A stretch of 64,000 bases of DNA from Betaproteobacteria bacterium Ga0074130 (lineage in GTDB: Bacteria > Pseudomonadota > Gammaproteobacteria > Burkholderiales > Rhodocyclaceae). The translations under genes were made by a program, and so were the position numbers. The notes beneath the pieces were generated by a model. It was not told where the DNA came from. It did not search any database and saw only the letters and a list, made by a program, of their open reading frames with translations. Location of the stretch: contig LNDZ01000019.1 of the NCBI GenBank assembly GCA_001464495.1, positions 1-64,000 of the forward strand, given 5' to 3'. Shown in pieces: positions 1 through 8,436 of this stretch (the stretch's first letter is position 1; each line of letters opens with the position of its first letter).

Positions 1-416
1 GTGTCGACGGCAATCGTCGGCTCGCCAAAGATGGTGTTGAGAATGACATTGGCAGTCTTGCGGCCGACACCGGGCAGCGCTTCCAGCGCCTCGCGATCAT
101 TGGGCACTTCGCCACCATGATGTTCGAGCAGCAACTCCGACAAGGCCAGTACGTTCTTGGCCTTGGTGCGGAACAGGCCAATTGTCTTCACCGCCTCGGT
201 GATGTTGTCGAGTCCGAGCGCGACCATTTTCTGTGGTGTGGGGGCGCGCTTAAAGAGCGGCCGCGTGGCGATATTCACGCCCTTGTCAGTCGCTTGAGCT
301 GATAGAACAACCGCGACCAGCAGTTGGTATGGCGTCTCATATTCAAGCTCAGTTTCTGGCTTGGGGATGGCCTTGGACAGACGCTTAAAAATTTCGTAGC
401 GGATTTGCGAATTCAT
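1..416 (-). CDS. nth: Endonuclease III, C-terminus cut by window edge
   Basis: Bifunctional DNA glycosylase/AP lyase that removes oxidised pyrimidines in base-excision repair. The reading frame begins MNSQIRYEIFKRLSKAIPK at the ATG 416-414 and runs off the left edge, so only about 138 of roughly 210 residues are present. The helix-hairpin-helix LPGVGRKTANVIL, with the catalytic Lys in GRKTA, lies near 30-75, and the catalytic Asp is in the AVDT at the very edge. The C-terminal [4Fe-4S] cysteines would lie outside the window. It follows rnfB by 21 bp on the same strand, an order seen in many proteobacteria, and is probably co-transcribed with it. Confidence 0.93.
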   Translation of the reverse strand, partial: MNSQIRYEIFKRLSKAIPKPETELEYETPYQLLVAVVLSAQATDKGVNIATRPLFKRAPTPQKMVALGLDNITEAVKTIGLFRTKAKNVLALSELLLEHHGGEVPNDREALEALPGVGRKTANVILNTIFGEPTIAVD

Positions 417-437
417 CGGTTTAGCGCATCCTTGCCA

Positions 438-1226
438 TCAAGACTCATCCTTGGCTTGGGCTGCACGACGCGCTTCAATCGCCTCAATCTCGGCTTTGGT
501 AGCATCGCTCAGCGTGTCGGTGTTCTTGGGTTTGATGGCTTCGCGTTGTTGCCGTGCGCGCTCCATGGCAGCGGCAATGAGTGCTTTTTTCGAGTCGGCG
601 GCCATCAGTTCGGCGGCGGGCTTTGGGGGGGCGTCATTGGCCTTGAGGGCCGAGGCTTTATGTGGCTTCTCAATCCGCGCTCGTTCAATGCGGAATAGGT
701 GGAACTCATGGTTCTTGCGCCAAATGTCAGCGACTACGGCTTGCTCGGTTTCTGACGGCAGCTGGCTTGCAGGAATCGGCTGCATGTAAATGCAGTCGAC
801 CGGACAGGGCGCAACGCACAAATCACAGCCTGTGCATTGCGACGCAATGACGGTATGCATGAGTTTGGCGGCGCCGACAATCGCATCAACCGGGCAGGCC
901 TGAATGCACAGCGTGCAGCCAATGCATAGCTGTTCATCAATGAAAGCCAATTCGCGCGGTTTCTCTAACCCGTTGGAGGGGTTGAGTGGCTTGTATTCGC
1001 GTTGCAGGAGCCGGGCGAGTACATGTACGCCCTTGTCGCCGCCGGGCGGGCATTGATTGATGTCGGCTTCACCGCGGGCCAATGCTTCCGCATAGGGCTT
1101 GCAGCCAGTGTAGCCACACTTGGTGCACTGGGTTTGGGGCAGCGCGGCATCAATGCGCGCAATCAGCTGCGCTTCCTCGGTTTGAGGGGCAGCTTTATGG
1201 GGGAACTCAGGGGCGGTGCCACTCAT
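438..1226 (-). CDS. rnfB: RnfB-type electron transport ferredoxin subunit
   Basis: Iron-sulfur protein of the Rnf/Rsx electron-transport family. An N-terminal cluster motif (CTKCGYTGC followed by a fourth Cys in INQCPPGG) is followed by two bacterial 4Fe-4S ferredoxin motifs, [12 protein letters not shown] and [12 protein letters not shown]. The C-terminal third is charged and alanine-rich with no recognised domain. I chose the ATG at 1226 (262 aa). A longer frame from a TTG at 1325 would overlap dsbB and adds a cysteine-rich stretch unlike the family. No other rnf subunit is visible, and the typical N-terminal membrane helix is missing. This matches the solitary RnfB form of Betaproteobacteria, whose partners are unclear. 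It sits between dsbB and nth on the same strand. Confidence 0.88.
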   Translation of the reverse strand: MSGTAPEFPHKAAPQTEEAQLIARIDAALPQTQCTKCGYTGCKPYAEALARGEADINQCPPGGDKGVHVLARLLQREYKPLNPSNGLEKPRELAFIDEQLCIGCTLCIQACPVDAIVGAAKLMHTVIASQCTGCDLCVAPCPVDCIYMQPIPASQLPSETEQAVVADIWRKNHEFHLFRIERARIEKPHKASALKANDAPPKPAAELMAADSKKALIAAAMERARQQREAIKPKNTDTLSDATKAEIEAIEARRAAQAKDES

Positions 1227-1293
1227 TGTTGCAGGGCAGTTGTTAGCGTCATGGCGTAATTTTCCGCCAAATCGGCCTGCGATGGGTGTTTCT

Positions 1294-1791
1294 TTAGCGT
1301 TGGCGCAGCAGCTTGAGCAGGGCAATTAGCATCAGTACCCCTAGTCCGCTGAAGGCCAGCATTGACCAGTCGGCAATGGCGAGGCCTAGAAACTTCCAGC
1401 CCGGATCCGAGCAGAGACCGTTGGCTTGGAACAGCAGCGGGATTTTTTCTCCGGCCCAGTAGACCAGTTCTTCCCACCAAGGGGCGTTGGCGGCGCAGCT
1501 CACATCTTTGGCAAAACGTTGCAGCCACACCTGATAGCCAGCGGCGAAGATGCCTAGGCTGGCAATATCGAAACCAATCAAGGCCGCGATCAGTTGGCCA
1601 ATACGACTGTTGGGCAGACTGAAACCAATCAATGCAGTGACGGCTAGCAGGAGATACAGCATGCGCTGGATGATGCACAGCGGACAGGCAGCCAAATTAA
1701 GTGCCATGGCCAGATACAAACCACCCCCGACCAGACCCGTACTGACCATTAAGGTCAGCGCGAAAAGGGTGCGCGGGTGAAGTGTCTGCAT
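1294..1791 (-). CDS. dsbB: Disulfide bond formation protein DsbB
   Basis: Inner-membrane quinone reductase that reoxidises periplasmic DsbA. The 165-residue protein has four hydrophobic segments. It has the first redox pair as CPLC (Cys36/Cys39) after TM1, and the second pair as Cys99 (DVSC) and Cys127 (NGLCSD) in the large periplasmic loop. The ending [15 protein letters not shown] is typical of DsbB. I take the ATG at 1791, which overlaps the cysN stop by one base (TGATG), so translation is probably coupled to cysN. A TTG one codon earlier is possible. Membership of a sulfate-assimilation operon is thematically apt (cysteine/disulfide chemistry) but functionally unproven. Confidence 0.93.
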   Translation of the reverse strand: MQTLHPRTLFALTLMVSTGLVGGGLYLAMALNLAACPLCIIQRMLYLLLAVTALIGFSLPNSRIGQLIAALIGFDIASLGIFAAGYQVWLQRFAKDVSCAANAPWWEELVYWAGEKIPLLFQANGLCSDPGWKFLGLAIADWSMLAFSGLGVLMLIALLKLLRQR

Positions 1792-3077
1792 CAATCGCGA
1801 CCTTGCAGGATCATGCCGGCGCCGACCGTATTGTTGGTCGATTCATCAATGACGATGAAGGCACCCGTGGCGCGATTTTCCGTATAGGGGTCAATCGCCA
1901 ACGGCTGGGCCAGCTTGATCGATACCTTAGCGATGTCGTTGACGGCCAGCTTGTCGGCGGGCTGTTGCTCCAGCGAGTTGATATCAAGACGGTAGTCGAT
2001 GCCGGACAGAATGGCCTTGGATTCGCGGGAGGTATGACGCACGACGTACTTGCGCGCCTTGTCCAGTGGCGTTTCGGACAGCCAGCACAGCATGGCATCG
2101 ATCTGCTTGGTGACCTGTGCTTGTGCATCACTCTTGACGATCATGTCGCCGCGCGAAATGTCGACTTCATCTTCGAGCAGAAGCGTGACTGATTGATCGG
2201 CATGCGCTTCTGCCAGCGATTCGCCGTAGAGCTGAATGTCCTTGACCGTGCTCGTGGCACCAGAGGGCAGTACGGTGATGGTGTCACCCTTGGCAATCAC
2301 GCCGGAGGACACTCGGCCCATGAAGCCACGGTAGTCGTGCAGCTCAGGATTGGCCGAGTCATGCGGGCGGCACACAAACTGAACGGGGAAGCGGAAACGC
2401 TCGTCACGGTCAGTGTGCGCGCAAGGCACTTCCTCGAGAATGTCGAGCAGCGTTGGACCGTCATACCAGTCGAGGCGTTCGCCGCGATCCACGATCATGT
2501 CGCCATTCAGTGCCGACAGCGGAATGAAGCGTACGTCGTTGATGCCCAGTTGCTTGGCAAAAGCCAGATAGTCGGCCTTGATCTTTTCGTAGGTGGCTTG
2601 GTCGTAGTCGACCAGGTCCATCTTGTTGATGGCGACTAACAAGTGCGGAATGCCAACTAGATTTGCCAGATAGGAGTGGCGACGGGTTTGCGTCAGCACG
2701 CCCTTGCGCGCATCGATGAGGATGATGGCGAGGTTGGCTGTGGAGGCCGCCGTGACCATGTTACGGGTGTATTGCTCGTGACCCGGGGCGTCGGCAATGA
2801 TGTACTTGCGCGTGCCAGTCGAGAAGTAGCGATAGGCCACGTCGATGGTGATGCCTTGTTCGCGCTCGGCTTGCAGGCCGTCGGTGAGCAGGGACAGGTC
2901 GACGGCATCCATGCCGCGCTTCTTGGACGTACGTTCGATGGCATTGAGCGTATCGACCAGAATGGTCTTGGTGTCGAATAGCAGACGACCGATGAGCGTG
3001 CTCTTGCCGTCATCGACGCTGCCGCAGGTCAGGAAGCGCAGCAGGCCGTGATCCTGGATGTGTTCAATAGCGCCCAT
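1791..3077 (-). CDS. cysN: Sulfate adenylyltransferase subunit 1 (GTPase)
   Basis: Large subunit of ATP sulfurylase. It couples GTP hydrolysis to activation of sulfate to APS by CysD. The EF-Tu-like GTPase motifs are intact: P-loop GSVDDGKST (19-27), G3 DAPGH (96-100) and G4 NKMD (151-154), followed by beta-barrel domains. At 428 aa it is shorter than the E. coli protein (about 475), and there is no C-terminal APS kinase (CysC) fusion. It starts immediately after cysD, so the two subunits are translated together. Lack of CysC fits the APS-type CysH encoded upstream. Confidence 0.96.
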   Translation of the reverse strand: MGAIEHIQDHGLLRFLTCGSVDDGKSTLIGRLLFDTKTILVDTLNAIERTSKKRGMDAVDLSLLTDGLQAEREQGITIDVAYRYFSTGTRKYIIADAPGHEQYTRNMVTAASTANLAIILIDARKGVLTQTRRHSYLANLVGIPHLLVAINKMDLVDYDQATYEKIKADYLAFAKQLGINDVRFIPLSALNGDMIVDRGERLDWYDGPTLLDILEEVPCAHTDRDERFRFPVQFVCRPHDSANPELHDYRGFMGRVSSGVIAKGDTITVLPSGATSTVKDIQLYGESLAEAHADQSVTLLLEDEVDISRGDMIVKSDAQAQVTKQIDAMLCWLSETPLDKARKYVVRHTSRESKAILSGIDYRLDINSLEQQPADKLAVNDIAKVSIKLAQPLAIDPYTENRATGAFIVIDESTNNTVGAGMILQGRD

Positions 3078-3989
3078 TTAGAAATACCCTTCCTTCTTGC
3101 GTTGTTCCATTGAGGCGTCCGAGGTCTGGTCATCGAGACGTGTTTGACCGCGTTCTGTCACCGTCGTTGCCGCCGTTTCTTCAATAATGTGACGGATCGT
3201 GCTGGCACCCGACTCAACCGGCGCCGTGCAGGTGATGTCGCCAACGGTACGGAAGCGCACAACCATGGTTTCAGCCACTTCACCATCTTTGAGCGGGGTC
3301 ACGTCGGTGATGGGCTGAATCAGACCATTCTTGCGAATGACCTGACGCTCATGCGCGAAGTAGATCGATGGCAGCTCGAGGCCTTCGCGCTCGATGTATT
3401 GCCACACATCCAATTCGGTCCAGTTCGAGATCGGGAAAGCACGGATGTTCTCGCCCTTGAAGGCGCGGGCGTTGTACAGGTCCCAGAGTTCCGGACGCTG
3501 GTTCTTCGGGTCCCACTGACCAAATTCATCGCGGAAAGAGAAGATGCGCTCCTTGGCGCGGGCCTTCTCTTCATCGCGGCGAGCACCGCCGATACAAGCA
3601 TCGAATTCGAATTCTGCGATGGTTTCAAGCAGCGTCACTGACTGATGCTTGTTACGCGGCTCTAGTGGCGACTTTAGAACCACGGTGCCCTTCTTCATCG
3701 AGTCCTCAACCGAGCGCACAATCAGGCGCTCACCCAGTTCGGCAGCACGCTTGTCGCGGAAGTCGGTGACTTCCTTGTAGTTGTGACCCGTGTCGATATG
3801 CACCAGCGGGAAGGGAAACTTGCCCGGGCGGAACGCCTTTTCGGCAAGACGCAGCAGGCAGATCGAGTCCTTGCCGCCCGAGAAGAGTAGGGCCGGGTTT
3901 GAGCACTGGCCTGCGACTTCGCGCATGATGTGGATGGCTTCTGCTTCCAGCCAATCGAGATGGGAGAGTGTTTTACTCATAATGGTCAT
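3078..3989 (-). CDS. cysD: Sulfate adenylyltransferase subunit 2
   Basis: Catalytic subunit of ATP sulfurylase, forming APS from ATP and sulfate with CysN. The 303-residue protein belongs to the PP-loop ATP-pyrophosphatase family and shows the SGGKDS motif at 37-42, then HIDTGHNYKEV, the GARRDEEKARAKER segment, and a C-terminus ending GYF, as in CysD generally. Two start ATGs (3989 and 3980) are nearby and neither has a clear Shine-Dalgarno; I list the longer form. It abuts cysN with no gap and follows cysH by 43 bp on the same strand. Confidence 0.96.
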   Translation of the reverse strand: MTIMSKTLSHLDWLEAEAIHIMREVAGQCSNPALLFSGGKDSICLLRLAEKAFRPGKFPFPLVHIDTGHNYKEVTDFRDKRAAELGERLIVRSVEDSMKKGTVVLKSPLEPRNKHQSVTLLETIAEFEFDACIGGARRDEEKARAKERIFSFRDEFGQWDPKNQRPELWDLYNARAFKGENIRAFPISNWTELDVWQYIEREGLELPSIYFAHERQVIRKNGLIQPITDVTPLKDGEVAETMVVRFRTVGDITCTAPVESGASTIRHIIEETAATTVTERGQTRLDDQTSDASMEQRKKEGYF

Positions 3990-4032
3990 TCGTTGATTGC
4001 GTATTCGGTTTGAGGTGCGTTTTCAGGCAGCC

Positions 4033-4752
4033 TCAGGCGCTCTTTTTGACGTGCAAACCGCACTCTTTGAGTTCGGGCGACTCCCACCACCAGCGGCCGG
4101 AGCGAATGTCTTCGCCGGGGGTGACTGAGCGCGTGCAAGGTGCACAGCCAATGCTGGGGTAAAACTTGTCGTGCAGGGCGTTGTACGGCACCTCGTACTG
4201 GGCGATGTACGCCCACACATCTTTTTCGCTCCAGTCAGCAAGTGGGTTGAATTTCTCTATCCCATTGCCCGCATCCTTCTCATGCAGGGGCAAGCCGGTG
4301 CGCGTGGCAGCCTGTTCAGCGCGCAGACCCGTAACCCAGGCCTTTTTGCCGGCGAGGGCGCGTCCTAGCGGTTCGACCTTGCGCGCATAGCAGCAGCCTT
4401 TGCGCAGATCGATAGACTCGTAGAAGGCATTGATGCCATGCGTGCGAACGTACTCCTCAACCAGATCATGCTTGGGGTAGTACACCTTGAGCTTGCTGTT
4501 GTAGCGCTTTTCAACCGCGGCGAGCAGATCGTAGGTCTCGATGGGCAGGCGACCCGTGTCGAGCAGGAAAATTTCCAGATCAATCTTCTCGCGCAGGATC
4601 AGATCTGTCAGCACCATGTCTTCGGCGCCCAAGCTGTTCGCAAAGGTTGCCGGCGAATAGTCTCGTGCCACTTGGCGCAGCAGCGTCAGTGCTACCTCGA
4701 CTTTTTCGGCTGGCAGGACGTGGTCCTTAGCCTTGCTGGTCGCGGCAGGCAT
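4033..4752 (-). CDS. cysH: Assimilatory APS reductase, Fe-S type CysH
   Basis: Reduces activated sulfate to sulfite. The 239-residue PP-loop protein has the Cys-Cys pair at 120-121 and CAPC at 203-206. This is the four-cysteine pattern that holds a [4Fe-4S] cluster in APS-type reductases and is absent from enterobacterial PAPS reductases. The C-terminal catalytic ECGLH motif (Cys231) is present. From the family rule I infer APS rather than PAPS as substrate, consistent with no APS kinase being visible. The ATG overlaps the DUF934 stop (TAATG), indicating translational coupling. Confidence 0.94.
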   Translation of the reverse strand: MPAATSKAKDHVLPAEKVEVALTLLRQVARDYSPATFANSLGAEDMVLTDLILREKIDLEIFLLDTGRLPIETYDLLAAVEKRYNSKLKVYYPKHDLVEEYVRTHGINAFYESIDLRKGCCYARKVEPLGRALAGKKAWVTGLRAEQAATRTGLPLHEKDAGNGIEKFNPLADWSEKDVWAYIAQYEVPYNALHDKFYPSIGCAPCTRSVTPGEDIRSGRWWWESPELKECGLHVKKSA

Positions 4753-5261
4753 TATGCTGAGCGACGACGGAACAGGGGCAGGGGTTCATCCACTGCTGCC
4801 TGATAGGTTTCAGAGAAGTCGTTCAACGCTTCCAGCGCATTGTTCATGTCCTTGTCCGCACGAATGGCATAGGCATCGAACCCGACACGATTCATGTAGA
4901 ACAACTGGTCGCGCAGTACATCGCCAATTGCGCGCAGCTCGCCGTGCCAGCCGTAACGGCTACGCAACAGCGCGGCGGTCGAGTAACCCCGGCCATCTGC
5001 AAATTGCGGGAAGTCGATGGCCACGACCGAAAAATAGGTCAGGTCAATGGCCACATCCTCAGCCAACTCGTCGGGGGACAACCACACGCCGCGTTGCGGG
5101 CGGCCCAGCAATGTTTGGCGTTGCGCCTTCCACACCTTGAGCGGGACGATCAGATCGCCTTCGGGCAGCACTACGGTTTCAGGCGTATCGCCTTCCGCCA
5201 AGCGGATGACTTGCCAGCTATCGTCGACGATGCGGCCGTGTTTGATGATTTTCTTAGCCAT
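4752..5261 (-). CDS. DUF934 protein, sulfite reduction partner
   Basis: A 169-residue soluble protein of the DUF934 family, found almost always beside a one-subunit sulfite reductase in Beta- and Alphaproteobacteria. Recognisable stretches are WLSPDELAEDV, IDFPQFADGRGYS and the GELRAIGDVLRDQLFYMNR core. No cysteine pair or nucleotide-binding loop is visible, so a direct redox role is not evident from sequence; an accessory role to CysI is inferred from context only. It overlaps the cysI end by 8 bp and the cysH start by 1 bp. Confidence 0.85.
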   Translation of the reverse strand: MAKKIIKHGRIVDDSWQVIRLAEGDTPETVVLPEGDLIVPLKVWKAQRQTLLGRPQRGVWLSPDELAEDVAIDLTYFSVVAIDFPQFADGRGYSTAALLRSRYGWHGELRAIGDVLRDQLFYMNRVGFDAYAIRADKDMNNALEALNDFSETYQAAVDEPLPLFRRRSA

Positions 5262-6933
5262 TCAGGGCAACCCTTTCCTTACCGGCATAGACGCGTTCCT
5301 TGAAGGGCGCTACGCCGATGCGATGCACGGTATCGACGAAGCGTTCTTCGTCGCTTTCGCGTTTCTCGATATAGGTCTCGATCAGTTTGGTGATGACGTC
5401 TGGAATCTCAGCAGCTGCAAACGAAGGGCCGATGACGTCGCCCAGATAGGCATTCAGGCCTTGGCGTCCGCCGATCGAGACTTGGTACCACTCCGAGCCA
5501 TTTTTATCGACACCGAGAATGCCGATATTGCCGACGTGGTGATGACCGCAGGCGTTCATGCAACCTGAAATGTTCAGATCAAGTTCGCCGATGTCGTGCA
5601 GATAGTCGAGATCGTCGAAGCGTTCTTGAATGGCGGTGGCGATCGGAATCGATTTGGCATTGGCCAGCGAGCAGAAGTCGCCGCCCGGGCAGCAGATAAT
5701 GTCGGTGAGTAGGCCGACGGTTGGCGTGGCGAGGCTATTCGCGCGAGCTTCCTGCCACAGGGCAAACAATTCCGACTTTTCGACATCGGCCAGAATCAGG
5801 TTTTGCTCATGGGTGGTGCGCAGTTCGCCAAAACTGTACTTGTCAGCCAGATCAGCCACCAGATGCATTTGCTCGGTGGTGATGTCGCCCGGGGCGCGCT
5901 TGGGGTCTTTGAGGGACAGCGTCACTGCGGCATACCCCGGCACCTTGTGTGGGTGAACATTGCGGTCAAGCCAGCGGGTAAAGGCACGGTCGTTGTGGTA
6001 CGAGGCAATGGTGACCAGTGACTCATCGACCAGTGTCTTCCAAGCTGGGTCAGTGAAGTGTTGCTTGATGCGGTCGACTTCTGTTTCGGTCAGCGTCAAT
6101 GCGCCATCCTTGCCGTAGGCCCAGTCGGCTTCAACCTGACGGCGAAACTCCTCGATGCCGAGTGCTTTAACGAGAATCTTGATGCGCGCTTTGTACTTGT
6201 TGTCGCGGCGACCGTGCAGGTTGTACACCCGCAGGATCGATTCAAGATAGGAGAGCAGGTGCGTCCAGGGCAGAAACTCGTTGATGACCTGGCCGACGAT
6301 AGGCGTACGGCCAAGGCCGCCGCCAACGATGACGCGGAAGCCGATGCTGCCTTGGCTGTTCTTGACCACATCAAGACCGATGTCATGGACGCGTGTTGCA
6401 GCACGGTCGGTGTCTGCGGCATTAACGGCGATTTTGAACTTGCGCGGCAGGTAGGCAAATTCAGGGTGGAAGGTTGACCACTGACGGAGAATTTCGCACC
6501 ACGGGCGCGGGTCAGTCAGCTCATCGGGTGAAACGCCCGCGAAGTGATCGCTGGTGACATTGCGGATGCAGTTGCCTGAAGTCTGGATCGCATGCATTTC
6601 CACTTCGGCCAGCTCGGCCAAAATCTGCGGGACGTCCTTCAATTCAGGCCAGTTCAGTTGCAGGTTCTGGCGTGTGCTGATGTGGCCGTAGCCGCGATCG
6701 TACTTGGCGGCGATATCTGCAAGGCGGCGCAGTTGCTTGGTGGAAAGCATGCCGTAGGGAATTGCAATCCGTAGCATTGGCGCATAACGCTGAATGTACA
6801 AGCCGTTTTGTAGGCGCAAGGGCCGGAATTCTTCTTCCGAAAGCGTGCCGCCCAGATAGCGATTAGTTTGATCGCGGAACTGTTTCACGCGGTCATCAAC
6901 AATGGCTTGATCGTAGTGGTCGTAGCGATACAT
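5254..6933 (-). CDS. cysI: Sulfite reductase, siroheme hemoprotein
   Basis: Six-electron reduction of sulfite to sulfide using siroheme and a coupled [4Fe-4S] cluster. The 559-residue protein has duplicated nitrite/sulfite reductase halves. The cluster/siroheme cysteines are visible as C415-x5-C421 and C458-x3-C462 (SGCMNACGHHH). Substrate-site basics are in GHISTRQNLQ. No flavoprotein CysJ gene is in the window, so the electron donor (ferredoxin or another reductase) is unknown. It is the first gene of the tight cysI-DUF934-cysH group. The siroheme precursor enzyme cobA is encoded at 37475-38287. Confidence 0.94.
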   Translation of the reverse strand: MYRYDHYDQAIVDDRVKQFRDQTNRYLGGTLSEEEFRPLRLQNGLYIQRYAPMLRIAIPYGMLSTKQLRRLADIAAKYDRGYGHISTRQNLQLNWPELKDVPQILAELAEVEMHAIQTSGNCIRNVTSDHFAGVSPDELTDPRPWCEILRQWSTFHPEFAYLPRKFKIAVNAADTDRAATRVHDIGLDVVKNSQGSIGFRVIVGGGLGRTPIVGQVINEFLPWTHLLSYLESILRVYNLHGRRDNKYKARIKILVKALGIEEFRRQVEADWAYGKDGALTLTETEVDRIKQHFTDPAWKTLVDESLVTIASYHNDRAFTRWLDRNVHPHKVPGYAAVTLSLKDPKRAPGDITTEQMHLVADLADKYSFGELRTTHEQNLILADVEKSELFALWQEARANSLATPTVGLLTDIICCPGGDFCSLANAKSIPIATAIQERFDDLDYLHDIGELDLNISGCMNACGHHHVGNIGILGVDKNGSEWYQVSIGGRQGLNAYLGDVIGPSFAAAEIPDVITKLIETYIEKRESDEERFVDTVHRIGVAPFKERVYAGKERVALNG

Positions 6934-6964
6934 GTAGGAGCCTTAGGGGAGTTCTTAATAGCTT

Positions 6965-7744
6965 TTAGTTTGCGATCAGTTTGCTGCCAGTAAATAAAAG
7001 GATGGCAGCGAGACTTGGCCGCAGAATCTTTTCCGGTATGCGTACGGCTAAATGGCTGCCGATGTAAATGCCGGGCAATGAACCGACCAGTAATGCACCC
7101 AGCAGTTCAAAATCGACGCTGCCCATGAACCAGTGCCCAATCCCGGCAACCAATGTCAGCGGGACGGCATGGGCAATGTCTGAACCCACGATTTTAACCG
7201 TTGGCAGCTTTGGATACAAAAATAATAGTGCTGTGACACCCAGTGCGCCGGCACCCACGGAGGAAAGGGAAACGAGTACGCCTAGGAGCAATCCTGTAAT
7301 GACGGTGAGCGTCTCCGTTGCTCGCTGGCTGCGTGGCGTCTTGCTTCGTGCTTCTGCCCAAGCCATTAATTTATTGCGGAAAATTAGTGATGCTGCTGTC
7401 AGCAGTAAGGCGAAACCCAAGACAGTAGAAATCAGTTTGGTCGCATTACCAAAGCCGCCCGGCGCAAAGTGATGTACCAGTAAGAGTGTGACTGCCGTTG
7501 CTGGCATGCTGCCGGCGGCGAGCAGGCGGGTGATGCGCCAGTCAACGGTCCCTTTTTGGGCGTGCACCCAGGTTCCACCGGCCTTAGTAATGGCGGCATA
7601 GAGCAGGTCTGTCCCGACTGCCTTAGCGGGGTGAATGCCGAACATCAGAACCAACAGCGGCGTCATGAGTGAACCGCCGCCGACGCCGGTTAGCCCGACG
7701 ATCATGCCCACGATAAACCCCGCAATTGAGTAGCCAAAATCCAT
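6965..7744 (-). CDS. TauE/SafE family permease
   Basis: Integral membrane protein of the TauE/SafE (sulfite/sulfonate exporter) superfamily, with about eight hydrophobic segments in two repeats. The glycine-rich GLTGVGGGSLMTPLL near the N-terminus is the family signature and SLSSVGAGALGV is its second-half counterpart. It precedes cysI by 31 bp on the same strand, so a role in moving a sulfur oxyanion is inferred; direction and substrate cannot be told from sequence. Start choice is uncertain: ATGs at 7744 and 7765 and a TTG at 7789 are in frame, none with a strong ribosome site. I use 7744 because the first membrane helix follows directly. Confidence 0.85.
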   Translation of the reverse strand: MDFGYSIAGFIVGMIVGLTGVGGGSLMTPLLVLMFGIHPAKAVGTDLLYAAITKAGGTWVHAQKGTVDWRITRLLAAGSMPATAVTLLLVHHFAPGGFGNATKLISTVLGFALLLTAASLIFRNKLMAWAEARSKTPRSQRATETLTVITGLLLGVLVSLSSVGAGALGVTALLFLYPKLPTVKIVGSDIAHAVPLTLVAGIGHWFMGSVDFELLGALLVGSLPGIYIGSHLAVRIPEKILRPSLAAILLFTGSKLIAN

Positions 7745-7922
7745 AGGTACTGCATCTGCCACCATTTGAGGAAGGCGGATACTACCCAAGTTGTTTAGAT
7801 TTGAAAAATACTTATAAGAAGGAAATATATTCTAAAAGGTTATTAGTGGCCATCCGCATTCTCTTATGCGTTTAACGTCAAGTGCCCAGCTTCTTCGAGA
7901 GTTGGCAATAAATTATCGAAGT

Positions 7923-7941
7923 GAGAATGGTTATCATATAT
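7923..7941. promoter_or_regulatory. Candidate Fur box
   Basis: GAGAATGGTTATCATATAT matches the 19-bp Fur consensus at about 12 positions, including the GAnAATG and ATCAT cores. It lies about 500 bp before the TonB receptor start, far for a simple operator, so it may control an unrecognised transcript or a long leader. Confidence 0.5.
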
Positions 7942-8353
7942 AATTTTGGCTGTCCGCGTTTGTGCTTGTTTGGATGGCCTCACAGGCTTCCAGTCAGGTA
8001 TCGCGGCAGAAAATACTATCGTCAGCCGGTCTAAAACCATCCAGCAACATGATGGGTCACCTAAGACTTCGCGGGTAACGTTGCGTTAGGTCGCGTGTTG
8101 GCGGCGGGCTCAACAATTTTTGCTTAAGATTTCCTTACTGATTTAGTTTTCAAGTCTGCGCTTCTACAAAAAGTTTTAACAGCACTCTGGTTCGCCAAGA
8201 CGTATTGCATCGGCAACAACTATGCCTAAATCTAAGCTGCCGGAACAGCTTAGGAACCGAGAGCAGGGGGGGCAGCACCAATGCTCTGCTCTACCGTGAA
8301 TTGCTTCTTCATCTCTAATTCCCCTTTGGCGGCTAACCGGTGAGTTAGTTAAG

Positions 8354-8372
8354 TTTTTACAGAATGTAAAAA
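8354..8372. repeat. Perfect 8-bp inverted repeat
   Basis: TTTTTACA-gaa-TGTAAAAA, about 65 bp before the TonB receptor start. The dyad is AT-rich with a 3-bp spacer, more like a dimeric regulator operator than a terminator, because the downstream arm is not followed by a T run. The binding protein is unknown. Confidence 0.4.
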
Positions 8373-8436
8373 TTTGTTGAAGCGTTGGAGTAAGTAGATA
8401 GCATGCCGTGCCGCTTAATTTTATGTGTGGGATTTT

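Larger units (their letters stand above)
7745..8436. other. Divergent intergenic region, about 690 bp
   Basis: Noncoding stretch between the cys/TauE block and the first TonB receptor. The left part (about 7795-7850) is AT-rich and probably carries the promoter and regulator site of the minus-strand cys operon; I cannot assign a CysB site. The middle holds a Fur-like site at 7923-7941. The right part has a hairpin CTAAGCTG-loop-CAGCTTAG (8232-8253), a run of seven G (8266-8272) and a perfect inverted repeat at 8354-8372. No open frame with a ribosome site and recognisable protein was found. Confidence 0.6.

Noticed and set aside
438..1325. Longer rnfB from TTG 1325
   Set aside because: Overlaps dsbB by 32 bp and adds non-conserved residues; the ATG at 1226 gives the family-like N-terminus.
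2193..2639. A 148-residue plus-strand frame across cysN
   Set aside because: Entirely inside cysN on the opposite strand with no ribosome site or family match; a shadow of high coding bias.
7861..8400. Riboswitch (SAM or cobalamin) upstream of the cys or TonB genes
   Set aside because: No conserved riboswitch core boxes could be read; only a hairpin and a dyad are visible.
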